Below, piece by piece: positions 55,194 to 62,598 of a stretch of 64,000 nucleotides of DNA; within the stretch, counting starts at the first letter, position 1; the number at the start of each line of letters is the position of its first letter. The position numbers and the translations under genes are program-made. The notes beneath the pieces were generated by a model, which was not told the origin of the DNA, did not search any database, and saw only the letters and a program-made list of their open reading frames with translations. Source of the stretch: Pectobacterium aquaticum (lineage in GTDB: Bacteria > Pseudomonadota > Gammaproteobacteria > Enterobacterales > Enterobacteriaceae); NCBI RefSeq assembly GCF_003382565.3, contig NZ_CP086253.1:992001-1056000 (forward strand). The letters are read 5' to 3'.

Positions 55194-55976
55194 CTACAGC
55201 GTAAAGCGATCGGCATCGCGCCAGGCGGGGAAGGATTCCCGGTAGCTTTGCAACGCTTCCAGCGACAGTTCGGCGTCCAGACAGGCAGGCTGATTGGGGG
55301 CGGCAGAGGCCAGAATTTCCCCTTGAGCATTAATAATCAGGCTATCGCCACGGTAGCTGTGGCCGTTGCCGTCGGTACCGACGCGGTTACAGCCTGCAAC
55401 GTAGGCCTGATTCTCAATGGCGCGCGCTGCTAGCAGCGTCTGCCAGTGTGCCGCGCGAGGCGCAGGCCAGTTGGCGACATACAGCGCCAGATCGTAATCC
55501 TGTCGATTGCGCGACCATACGGGGAAACGCAGGTCATAGCAGATCATCGGGCAGATGCGCCAGCCGCGCCATTCAATGGTGACTCGCTCTGTGCCTGCCT
55601 GATAGTGGTGATGTTCATCCGCCATGCGGAACAGGTGACGTTTATCGTAGTGATACACCTCGCCGTGCGGATCGACCAGCAGGAACCGGTTCACCGCACC
55701 TTTTGGCGTATTTACCGCGACGCTGCCGCCGATCAGCGCATTCGTCTTCTGCGCCCACTGGTGCAGCCACGCTTCTACGACTGACTGATCCAGACTGCCT
55801 TTGGCGGCCTCCATCGCAAAGCCAGTGGTGAACATCTCCGGCAGCACAATCAGATCGCGTCCTGCCACATCACGCCCGCTCATCTCCGCTAATAAGGTAT
55901 CGAAGTGGCGCAGGTTGGCTTCGCCATCGCGCCAGACCAGAGGCTGTTGCAGTAATGAAATCTTTAAAGTCGACAT
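55194..55976 (-). CDS. yafV: Omega-amidase, YafV/Nit2 type
   Basis: Carbon-nitrogen hydrolase, 260 aa, that hydrolyses 2-oxoglutaramate and 2-oxosuccinamate to the oxoacids. The Glu-Lys-Cys triad is visible: VLPEMFTTGFAME (Glu near 45), YDKRHLFRMADE (Lys near 110) and CPMICYDLRFPVWSRN (Cys near 146). The gene overlaps mtnE by 13 nt. Glutamine-dependent transamination of KMTB yields 2-oxoglutaramate, so the pair makes biochemical sense as a glutamine transaminase/omega-amidase unit that drives methionine salvage forward. Confidence 0.93.
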   Translation of the reverse strand: MSTLKISLLQQPLVWRDGEANLRHFDTLLAEMSGRDVAGRDLIVLPEMFTTGFAMEAAKGSLDQSVVEAWLHQWAQKTNALIGGSVAVNTPKGAVNRFLLVDPHGEVYHYDKRHLFRMADEHHHYQAGTERVTIEWRGWRICPMICYDLRFPVWSRNRQDYDLALYVANWPAPRAAHWQTLLAARAIENQAYVAGCNRVGTDGNGHSYRGDSLIINAQGEILASAAPNQPACLDAELSLEALQSYRESFPAWRDADRFTL

Positions 55977-57121
55977 AAACGCTCCGCAGCGGCATCCAAC
56001 GTCACTTCCTGTTTAGCAAAGCATAGTCGAATCAGCGTATGTGGGAACGGATCGGCACAAAAGACGGACAGCGGAATGGCGGCAACGCCAACGTGCTCGG
56101 TCAGCCAGCGGCAGAAGCTGACATCGTCCAGGTCGGAAATCGCCCGATAGTCCGCCAGCAGGAAGTAAGTGCCTTCGCAGGGCAGAATGTCAAAACGGCT
56201 GCCCGCCAGCGCCTTGATGAAACGATCGCGCTTGGCACGGTAAAAATCGGGTAGTTCGCGCCAGTGTTGCGGCTGTTCGCGCAGCATATCGGCGATGGCG
56301 AACTGCGCAGGCGTGTTCACGGAGAACGTCAGATACTGGTGAACCTTACGGATTTCCGCACTCAATGCGGCTGGCGCGACGCAGTAGCCGACTTTCCAGC
56401 CGGTCATGTGGAACGTTTTGCCAAACGATGAAACGGCGATAGCGCGTTGACGCAGCGACGGATGTGCCAGCACGCTGGCGTGTCCTTCACTGTCGAAACA
56501 GATGTGTTCGTAGACTTCATCGCTCAGTACGAAGATGTTACGTGTGGCAATTGCCTGCCACAGTTGCTCAAAATCGGCCTTCTGCCAGACGGTAGCGGAC
56601 GGGTTATGTGGTGTATTCAGGATGACCAAACGAGTACGGTCGCTCAGCAAACTGGTAAAATGCGACCAGTCCACGCGAAATGCAGGCGGCTGCAAGGCGA
56701 TGCGTTTGAGTACGCCGCCAGCCAGCGTAACGGCAGGCGCATAGCTGTCATAGCTGGGATCGAAGCAAATCACTTCGTCGCCGGGTCGTACCAGCGCGGC
56801 AATGGCGGCAAACAGCGCTTCGGTCGCCCCCGCCGTGACGGTCACTTCGCTATCGGCATCCGGTCGCCAGCCGTACAGTTCTTGCGTTTTTTCAGCAATC
56901 GCCTGACGCAGCGGTGCAACACCGGTCATCGGCGCATATTGGTTTGCGCCCTGACTGACATGATACGCCAGCCGCTGTTGTAAATAATCCGGGCCGTCAA
57001 AATCAGGGAAACCTTGTGATAGATTGATGGCCTGATGCTGTTGGGCCAGTGCACTCATCTGGGTAAAGATGGTGGTGCCCAGCGAAGGCAGTTTACTGTC
57101 GGGGATCAGAGCGGCGCTCAT
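55964..57121 (-). CDS. mtnE: Methionine aminotransferase (YbdL/MtnE type)
   Basis: PLP fold-type I aminotransferase, 385 aa (E. coli YbdL 386), converting 2-oxo-4-methylthiobutanoate to methionine, last step of salvage. Segments: LPSLGTTIFTQMSALAQQHQ, INLSQGFPDFDGPDYL, CFDPSYDSYAPA, VILNTPHNPSATVW, LSDEVYEHICF and the PLP Lys in SSFGKTFHMTGWKVGY (near 234). The ATG at 57121 is chosen: CAGGAG lies upstream and the length fits; the frame opens earlier only at a TTG (57142). Divergent from mtnBCD with MetJ boxes between. Confidence 0.93.
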   Translation of the reverse strand: MSAALIPDSKLPSLGTTIFTQMSALAQQHQAINLSQGFPDFDGPDYLQQRLAYHVSQGANQYAPMTGVAPLRQAIAEKTQELYGWRPDADSEVTVTAGATEALFAAIAALVRPGDEVICFDPSYDSYAPAVTLAGGVLKRIALQPPAFRVDWSHFTSLLSDRTRLVILNTPHNPSATVWQKADFEQLWQAIATRNIFVLSDEVYEHICFDSEGHASVLAHPSLRQRAIAVSSFGKTFHMTGWKVGYCVAPAALSAEIRKVHQYLTFSVNTPAQFAIADMLREQPQHWRELPDFYRAKRDRFIKALAGSRFDILPCEGTYFLLADYRAISDLDDVSFCRWLTEHVGVAAIPLSVFCADPFPHTLIRLCFAKQEVTLDAAAERLCRL

Positions 57122-57189
57122 AGCGGGGTGGAACTCCTGCAAGCCTGTATTGCTTGGTAATATAACATGCTGTTAGTATTTGGCAATCA

Positions 57190-57213
57190 AGACGCTTGGA
57201 CGTTTAAACGGCT
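57190..57213. promoter_or_regulatory. MetJ operator between mtnE and mtnB
   Basis: Three adjoining octamers, AGACGCTT, GGACGTTT and AAACGGCT, each matching AGACGTCT at 6 of 8 positions. They lie midway between the divergent mtnE and mtnB starts, so both units are probably under MetJ. Confidence 0.75.
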
Positions 57214-57301
57214 AAATGCCTTTGCGTGCTAAGACATAATGAAAAAATCTAAACCTGCAACTGCATGCTTTGAAACAGAGAGACCAAAAACGGGAAGCCT
57301 C

Positions 57302-57919
57302 ATGACTGAAAATCAACAATTGACGGCGCTGCTTGCGGCCTGCCACTGGATAGGCGAGAAGGGCTGGTGTCCGGCGACGGGCGGCAATATGTCCGTACGC
57401 CTTGATGAAGCGCAGTGCCTGATTACCGAATCGGGTAAAGATAAAGGCAGTCTTCAGGCAGAGGATTTCCTGCTGGTGGAGATTGCCACTAACCATGTGC
57501 CGAGCGGTCGTACGCCGTCGGCGGAAACGGGGCTGCATACGCTGCTGTATCGCCGTGAGCCGACTATCGGCGCAGTGCTGCATACGCATTCGGTGAACGC
57601 GACGGTGCTGTCTCGGGTAGAGAAGGGCGCTGAGCTGGTGCTGCACGGCTATGAAATGCAAAAGTCGTTGGCGGGGCAAACCACCCATTTGGATCGCGTG
57701 GCGATCCCGATTTTCGATAACGATCAGGATATTCCGGCGTTGGCGCAGCGGGTAACCGAGTACGCCAGCCAGACGCCGCTACGTTACGGTTTTCTGGTGC
57801 GCGGCCACGGTCTTTACTGCTGGGGCGCGACGGTGAAAGAAGCACGTCGTCATCTGGAAGGGCTGGAGTTCCTGTTCCAGTGCGAATTGCAGCGTCGACT
57901 ATTGGAGGCGAAAGCATGA
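57302..57919 (+). CDS. mtnB: Methylthioribulose-1-phosphate dehydratase
   Basis: Class II aldolase-like zinc enzyme of methionine salvage, 205 aa from the ATG at 57302. Motifs: GWCPATGGNMSVRL (about 22-35), the zinc ligands in VLHTHSVNATVLSR (about 95-108), and the later RGHGLYCWGATVKEARRHLE His. An in-frame ATG at 57239 would add 21 residues not found in the family. Its stop overlaps the mtnC ATG (ATGA). Confidence 0.93.
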   Translation: MTENQQLTALLAACHWIGEKGWCPATGGNMSVRLDEAQCLITESGKDKGSLQAEDFLLVEIATNHVPSGRTPSAETGLHTLLYRREPTIGAVLHTHSVNATVLSRVEKGAELVLHGYEMQKSLAGQTTHLDRVAIPIFDNDQDIPALAQRVTEYASQTPLRYGFLVRGHGLYCWGATVKEARRHLEGLEFLFQCELQRRLLEAKA

Positions 57920-58605
57920 TTAAGGCCATTGTGACGGATATTGAAGGTACCACCAGCGACATCCGTTTTGTTCACAGCGTGCTGTTCCCTTATGCCCGCG
58001 AACGTCTGGCCGACACCGTTCGGCAGCACGGTAGCGATCCTGAGATTGCGCAGGCGCTGGACGTGTTGCGTCAGGAGTTAGGTCAGCCGGATGCGGATAG
58101 CGAGACGCTGATTACCGCGCTGAACCAGTTTATGGATGAAGATCGTAAATCCACCGCGCTGAAGCAGTTGCAAGGCATTATCTGGCGTACGGGCTATCGT
58201 AACGGCGATTTTCAGGGGCATCTGTACCCTGAAGTGGCCGCACAACTCGCCGCATGGCAGCAGCAGGGCCTGCGCCTGTACGTGTACTCGTCAGGCTCGG
58301 TAGAAGCGCAGCAACTGCTGTTCGGCTATAGCAACGCGGGCGATCTGCGCCCGCTGTTCAGCGACTATTTTGATACCCGCGTCGGTGCGAAGCGGGAGAC
58401 CGATTCTTATCGCACGATTGCGCAAGCCATCGGGCTACCTGCTGAGCAACTGTTGTTCCTGTCGGACATTCGTCAGGAACTGGATGCCGCGCAGGAGGCC
58501 GGCTGGCACACCTGCCAGCTTATTCGTGATGATGCGGATAACGTAAGCCGTCACCGTCAGGTGGCACGTTTTGACCAGATCGACTTACCGGAGTACGCCC
58601 AATGA
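57916..58605 (+). CDS. mtnC: Enolase-phosphatase E1
   Basis: Bifunctional HAD enzyme that enolises and dephosphorylates DK-MTP-1-P to acireductone. 229 aa starting MIKAIVTDIEGTTSDIRFVH, with nucleophile Asp9 and the IEGTT signature. YVYSSGSVEAQQLLFGYS is motif 2 and FLSDIRQELDAAQEAGW motif 4. ATG at 57916 overlaps mtnB, and the stop overlaps mtnD. Confidence 0.95.
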   Translation: MIKAIVTDIEGTTSDIRFVHSVLFPYARERLADTVRQHGSDPEIAQALDVLRQELGQPDADSETLITALNQFMDEDRKSTALKQLQGIIWRTGYRNGDFQGHLYPEVAAQLAAWQQQGLRLYVYSSGSVEAQQLLFGYSNAGDLRPLFSDYFDTRVGAKRETDSYRTIAQAIGLPAEQLLFLSDIRQELDAAQEAGWHTCQLIRDDADNVSRHRQVARFDQIDLPEYAQ

Positions 58606-59147
58606 GTGGATTAACCATTTTTAGCGACAGCGATGCAAGCCAGCCGATTTGGCAAAGTCAGGATGCCGAGGCGATTCAGAAACAGCTGAACGACATCGGC
58701 GTACGTTTTGAACGCTGGGAAGCCAGCCAGAAGCTGAGCGATGCGCCGTCGTCTGAAGAAGTGCTGGCGGCCTATCAGCATGAAATCAATAAGCTGGTGG
58801 CAGAAAAAGGCTATCAGAGCTGGGATGTCATCAGCATGCGTTCCGATAATCCGCAGCGCGCGGAGCTACGCACCAAGTTTTTATCCGAGCATGTGCATCA
58901 TGAAGACGAAGTGCGCTTTTTCGTGGAAGGCGCGGGGCTGTTCTGTCTGCACCTGAACGGCAAGATTTACCAGATTCTGTGTGAGAAGAACGATCTGCTG
59001 TCCGTCCCCGCGGGCACCGCGCACTGGTTTGATATGGGACCGGAACCACACTTCACCGCCATCCGACTGTTCGATAACCCGGAAGGGTGGATAGCGCATT
59101 TCACTGGCGATAAAATCGCGGATGCGTATCCGAAATTGGAGCGATAG
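58602..59147 (+). CDS. mtnD: Acireductone dioxygenase
   Basis: Cupin dioxygenase, 181 aa. With Fe2+ it yields formate and the KMTB precursor of methionine; with Ni2+ an off-pathway product with CO. The metal site HVHHEDEVRFFVEGAGLF (His, His and Glu at about 97-103) and the fourth ligand in AGTAHWFDMG (His near 141) are intact. ATG overlaps mtnC stop. It ends the mtnBCD unit; a perfect hairpin in the downstream repeat could terminate it. Confidence 0.95.
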   Translation: MSGLTIFSDSDASQPIWQSQDAEAIQKQLNDIGVRFERWEASQKLSDAPSSEEVLAAYQHEINKLVAEKGYQSWDVISMRSDNPQRAELRTKFLSEHVHHEDEVRFFVEGAGLFCLHLNGKIYQILCEKNDLLSVPAGTAHWFDMGPEPHFTAIRLFDNPEGWIAHFTGDKIADAYPKLER

Positions 59148-59537
59148 CTCGTTTGTTGTAAACGAACGCTCTGTGAATGAATGAGTATGTTTCGTGCGTT
59201 TCGATATTTTCCGCTCTATGTTGCATGTTACGAAACGCCCGACCCAGGGCGGCTCAATCGCCGTCGCCCTGGGAACCCTGGCTTTTGGCGAGAAATATGC
59301 CGCTGACGCGGTCCCCTCGTCGCTAATGTTCTTCTGATGGACCGCCAGTGACGCGTTTACTCGTCCCATAAATGGGACTCGCCCTTCGGGCCAGCACTAG
59401 TGCTGTTCAAAAACGTCACTGACGTTTTTGTCCGACGCGGCACTGGCTTTCGCCGCGTCCGTGCGGCTCATCCAGAAGCCCATCATCTCCTCGGCCTATT
59501 TACGCCAAGAAGAATCGCATCACTGGAACTTATTTTC
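59148..59537. other. Intergenic region between convergent mtnD and mtnA
   Basis: 390 bp with no gene. Nearly all of it is the structured repeat copy B (59235-59492), which carries an inserted perfect hairpin, CAAAAACGTCA-C-TGACGTTTTTG (59408-59430), usable as a terminator for both convergent genes. Confidence 0.6.
59235..59492. repeat. Structured intergenic repeat, copy B
   Basis: About 258 bp, related to copy A at 49256-49440 but with an extra 70-80 bp in the middle. Stem 1 is CCCAGGGC/GCCCTGGG (59243-59250 with 59266-59273); a later stem GACGCGGC/GCCGCGTC (about 59434-59459) is perfect. Relative to copy A the two base pairs beyond AGGGC/GCCCT change from A-T, T-A to C-G, C-G. Confidence 0.7.
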
Positions 59538-60566
59538 CTATTTCAACGCCTTCTGAAATATCCCTTCTTTGACGTCTTGTGGCGTGACCACGCCGGTGTC
59601 GAGCACCCAGCCGCTGATTAAGGCGGCGGGGGTGACGTCGAATGCCGGGTTGTAGACGGCGGCGTTCTGCGGTGCCCACTGGCAGTGGCCGAAGCTGCCG
59701 GAGACACCGGTGACTTCGGCGGCGGCACGCTGTTCGATAGGGATGGCTCGACCGTCTGGGCACGCGGGATCGTGCGTGGTGTGCGGTGCCGCGACGTAAA
59801 ACGGAATCTGGTGATAGTGCGCCAGCACCGCGATGCTGTAAGTGCCGATCTTGTTGGCGACGTCGCCATTAGCCGCAATGCGGTCTGCACCGACCCAAAT
59901 TGCATCGACCTGACCCTGCGCCATCAGGCTGGCGGCCATCGAATCACAGATGAGCTGATAAGGAATGCCTAGTTCACCCAGTTCCCAGGCCGTGAGGCGT
60001 CCGCCCTGCAAGAGCGGGCGCGTTTCATCGACCCACACCTGTGTGACCTTTCCCTGCTGGTGCGCACGCCGCAGCACGCCGATGGCGGTGCCGATCCCTG
60101 CCGTTGCCAGCCCGCCAGTGTTGCAGTGGGTCAGTAAGCGGCTATTGGGTTTTACCAGCGCAGCGCCGCGATCGGCAATGCGTTCGCACAGAGCACGATC
60201 TTCTTCTACCAGGCGCAGGGCTTCCTGCACCAGCACCTCAACAAACTGCGGCTGTGCCAACGCCAGCTTCATGCGATCCAGATTGTTCATCAGGTTTACG
60301 GCGGTAGGGCGCGATGCTCTCAGCGTCTCCAGCGCCTGCGCCAGTTCGGCTTGTGATAACCCTTTCTCGGCCAGCAGCGCGAGTAGCAGGCTGGCGGACA
60401 GGCCAATCAACGGCGCGCCGCGTACCCGCAGCGTCTGGATATGCTCAACCAGTGACGCGACATCCGGACACGGGCTCCAGCGTTTTTCTTGCGGTAGCGC
60501 CTGCTGGTCGAGGATCCACAGTTGGTTATCAACAATTTTCAGGCTGGTTGTGTTAAGTGTCTGCAT
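59538..60566 (-). CDS. mtnA: S-methyl-5-thioribose-1-phosphate isomerase
   Basis: Isomerises MTR-1-P to MTRu-1-P, 342 aa, related to eIF2B subunits. Features: VRGAPLIGLSASLLLALLAE, the catalytic Cys in LLTHCNTGGLATAGIGTAIG (about 152-171), VDETRPLLQGGRLTAWEL, and the catalytic Asp in AIWVGADRIAANGDVANKIG (about 230-249). Divergent from mtnK with MetJ boxes between; convergent with mtnD. Confidence 0.96.
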   Translation of the reverse strand: MQTLNTTSLKIVDNQLWILDQQALPQEKRWSPCPDVASLVEHIQTLRVRGAPLIGLSASLLLALLAEKGLSQAELAQALETLRASRPTAVNLMNNLDRMKLALAQPQFVEVLVQEALRLVEEDRALCERIADRGAALVKPNSRLLTHCNTGGLATAGIGTAIGVLRRAHQQGKVTQVWVDETRPLLQGGRLTAWELGELGIPYQLICDSMAASLMAQGQVDAIWVGADRIAANGDVANKIGTYSIAVLAHYHQIPFYVAAPHTTHDPACPDGRAIPIEQRAAAEVTGVSGSFGHCQWAPQNAAVYNPAFDVTPAALISGWVLDTGVVTPQDVKEGIFQKALK

Positions 60567-60619
60567 AGGTCGTTAAATCCATGTTGCATCGATATTCTTA
60601 TTCTGCCAATATGCCTGAT

Positions 60620-60651
60620 AGATGTATAGACGTCCGAACGTTTTTATGTCC
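60620..60651. promoter_or_regulatory. MetJ operator between mtnA and mtnK
   Basis: Four consecutive octamers: AGATGTAT, AGACGTCC, GAACGTTT and TTATGTCC. The second matches AGACGTCT at 7 of 8 and the others at 4 to 6. They lie about 55-85 bp from both starts, fitting repression of both genes. Confidence 0.75.
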
Positions 60652-60718
60652 ATATATTTATTTCAAAAATAGTTTTAATTTAAGAACAGTTTTGATTTCA
60701 GAATAGCGAGGAGTTGGA

Positions 60719-61921
60719 ATGTCACTTTACCGCACTTTTACGGCGGATGACGCTGTTGAATATGCCCGCCAGTACGGTGGTGTCAGTCAGCCGCAAACGC
60801 TGGTAGCCGCAGAAGAGATCGGCGATGGCAATCTGAATCTGGTGTTTAAAATTAAAGATGAAGCGGGCGTCAGTCGGGTAATCGTTAAACAGGCGCTGCC
60901 CTACGTGCGCTGTGTCGGGGAATCCTGGCCGCTGACACTTGACCGCGCCCGCATTGAAGCCGAAACGTTGCTGACGCACGCGCGTTTTTGTCCGCAACAT
61001 ACCGTGACCGTGTTATATCACGATCCTGAACTGGCAGTGATGGTGCAGGAAGATCTCTCCGATCATCGTATCTGGCGCAGCGAGCTGGTTAATGGCGCGG
61101 ATTATCCTCAGGCGGCGGCACAACTGGGAGAATATCTGGCGCAGACGTTATTCCACACCTCTGATTTCTATCAGCACCCGCATGAGAAGAAAGCGGCGGT
61201 CAGCCAGTTCACTAACCCCGAACTGTGTCAGATTACTGAAGATCTTTTCTTTACCGACCCTTATGTCGATCATGAAAGAAACCAGTTTGATGCCGCGCTG
61301 ACGCCGGATGTGCTGGCCTTGCGTGACGATCGGGCGCTGAAGCTGACGGTTGCCGGGCTGAAGCATGGCTTCCTGAGCAAAGCGGAGGCGCTGCTGCACG
61401 GCGATATCCACAGTGGATCGATCTTTGTGGCAGAAGGGCGCTTAAAGGCGATTGATGCTGAATTCGGTTTCTACGGGCCGATTGGCTTTGATGTCGGCAC
61501 CGCAGTCGGCAATCTGCTGCTGAATTATTGCGGTCTACCGGGGCTGCTGGCACCGCGCGAGGCGGCCGCTGGACGCGAACGACGTTTGGAAGATATCCGT
61601 ACTCTGTGGCAGACCTTTTCCGCCCGTTTTCTGGCATTGAGCGAAAGCGAAAGTCGCGATCCTGCGCTGGCGGAATCGGGCTATGCCGCGCTGTTTTTAC
61701 AGCAGGTCTGGCGGGATGCCGTTGGCTACTGTGGCACCGAATTGATTCGCCGCACGATTGGGCTGGCGCACGTCGCCGATCTGGACAACATTCAGGAGAC
61801 GGAAGCGCGTTTAGCGTGCCAGCGACATGCGATTTCACTGGGCAGAACGCTGGTGCTGGCGGCTCCGCATATTGCGGATGTGGATGCGCTGCTGGCGCGT
61901 GTGCGACAGAGCGGCGCCTAA
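60719..61921 (+). CDS. mtnK: 5-methylthioribose kinase
   Basis: Phosphorylates methylthioribose to MTR-1-P, entry step of salvage in the MtnN/MtnK route. 400 aa, aminoglycoside-phosphotransferase-like fold. GDGNLNLVFKIKDEAG with the Lys-bearing VIVKQALPYVRCVGESWPL segment forms the ATP site, LLHGDIHSGSIFVAEG (about 231-246) the catalytic loop, and IDAEFGFYGPIGFDVGT the metal-binding region. The MTA nucleosidase (mtnN) that would make MTR is not in this window. Confidence 0.96.
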   Translation: MSLYRTFTADDAVEYARQYGGVSQPQTLVAAEEIGDGNLNLVFKIKDEAGVSRVIVKQALPYVRCVGESWPLTLDRARIEAETLLTHARFCPQHTVTVLYHDPELAVMVQEDLSDHRIWRSELVNGADYPQAAAQLGEYLAQTLFHTSDFYQHPHEKKAAVSQFTNPELCQITEDLFFTDPYVDHERNQFDAALTPDVLALRDDRALKLTVAGLKHGFLSKAEALLHGDIHSGSIFVAEGRLKAIDAEFGFYGPIGFDVGTAVGNLLLNYCGLPGLLAPREAAAGRERRLEDIRTLWQTFSARFLALSESESRDPALAESGYAALFLQQVWRDAVGYCGTELIRRTIGLAHVADLDNIQETEARLACQRHAISLGRTLVLAAPHIADVDALLARVRQSGA

Positions 61922-61944
61922 CTCGTTAACCACGTCTGCGATAA

Positions 61945-61975
61945 CCGCTCCCGTCAATGAACCTGATGGGAGCGG
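61945..61975 (+). terminator. Hairpin after mtnK
   Basis: CCGCTCCC and GGGAGCGG with a 15-nt loop, 23 nt after the mtnK stop. No clear U-run follows, so it is a weak terminator call. Confidence 0.5.
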
Positions 61976-61983
61976 CAAACCGA

Positions 61984-62334
61984 TTATTTCTTCCCTTTAT
62001 TCATCATGGCCTGCAAATTCGCGAAAGGGTTATGGGTGGCAACACCGACATCCTTCTGCGCATCTTCACCTGCAACGACGGTCGAACCGTACATATCCGC
62101 ATCGGTATATTTTGAATGCTCATGGTCGTGGCAGTAGAGGCACAGCATTTCCCAATTACTGCCATCTTCCGGATTATTGCTGTGATCGTGATCGATGTGG
62201 TGAACGGTTAATTCACGCAGGTTGGAATAGACGAATTCGCGTGAACAGCGACCACATACCCACGGGAAAAGTTTGAGCGCTTTTTCGCGGTAGCCGCTTT
62301 CAAGTCTGGCATAGTTCTTGGGGATGTAAGCCAT
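61984..62334 (-). CDS. yajD: HNH nuclease family protein YajD
   Basis: 116 aa (E. coli YajD 115). Zinc cysteines CGRC (about 30-33) and CLYC (about 74-77) enclose the HNH core LTVHHIDHDHSNNPEDGSNW (about 49-68). Function is not known; the fold is that of HNH endonucleases. It stands alone, convergent with mtnK. Confidence 0.93.
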   Translation of the reverse strand: MAYIPKNYARLESGYREKALKLFPWVCGRCSREFVYSNLRELTVHHIDHDHSNNPEDGSNWEMLCLYCHDHEHSKYTDADMYGSTVVAGEDAQKDVGVATHNPFANLQAMMNKGKK

Positions 62335-62465
62335 GTGTCAGGTTTCATTCAGAAGGAAAGATGATGTGGATTTTACAACTGCTTGACCTGCAAAGGAAGA
62401 ATAGGAAGAGCCTTAACGAACCTATTTGCCGAACGGGAACGGTAGTAACGGAATAGAAGAGTAAA

Positions 62466-62490
62466 GCGTTTGCGCCATGGATGGCGCAAG
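62466..62490. repeat. GCGCCATGGATGGCGC hairpin unit between yajD and fadE
   Basis: TTGCGCCAT-GG-ATGGCGCAA is a perfect palindromic stem, followed by a looser echo, GCACATGGACGTG, at about 62500-62512. I recall similar intergenic units in soft-rot bacteria but cannot name a class. The rest of this 264-bp spacer shows no gene. Confidence 0.45.
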
Positions 62491-62566
62491 CCGAGCGCAC
62501 ATGGACGTGTTTACAGCGTCTTTACGATCTATCCGTTACTACCGCTCAATGGTTTTTATCGGTAGG

Positions 62567-62593
62567 AACAGGCCGCCATATTGGCGGCCTGTT
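62567..62593 (-). terminator. Terminator at the end of fadE
   Basis: AACAGGCCGCC and GGCGGCCTGTT, perfect 11-bp stem with a 5-nt loop, 5 nt after the fadE stop. Confidence 0.75.
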
Positions 62594-62598
62594 TCTGT

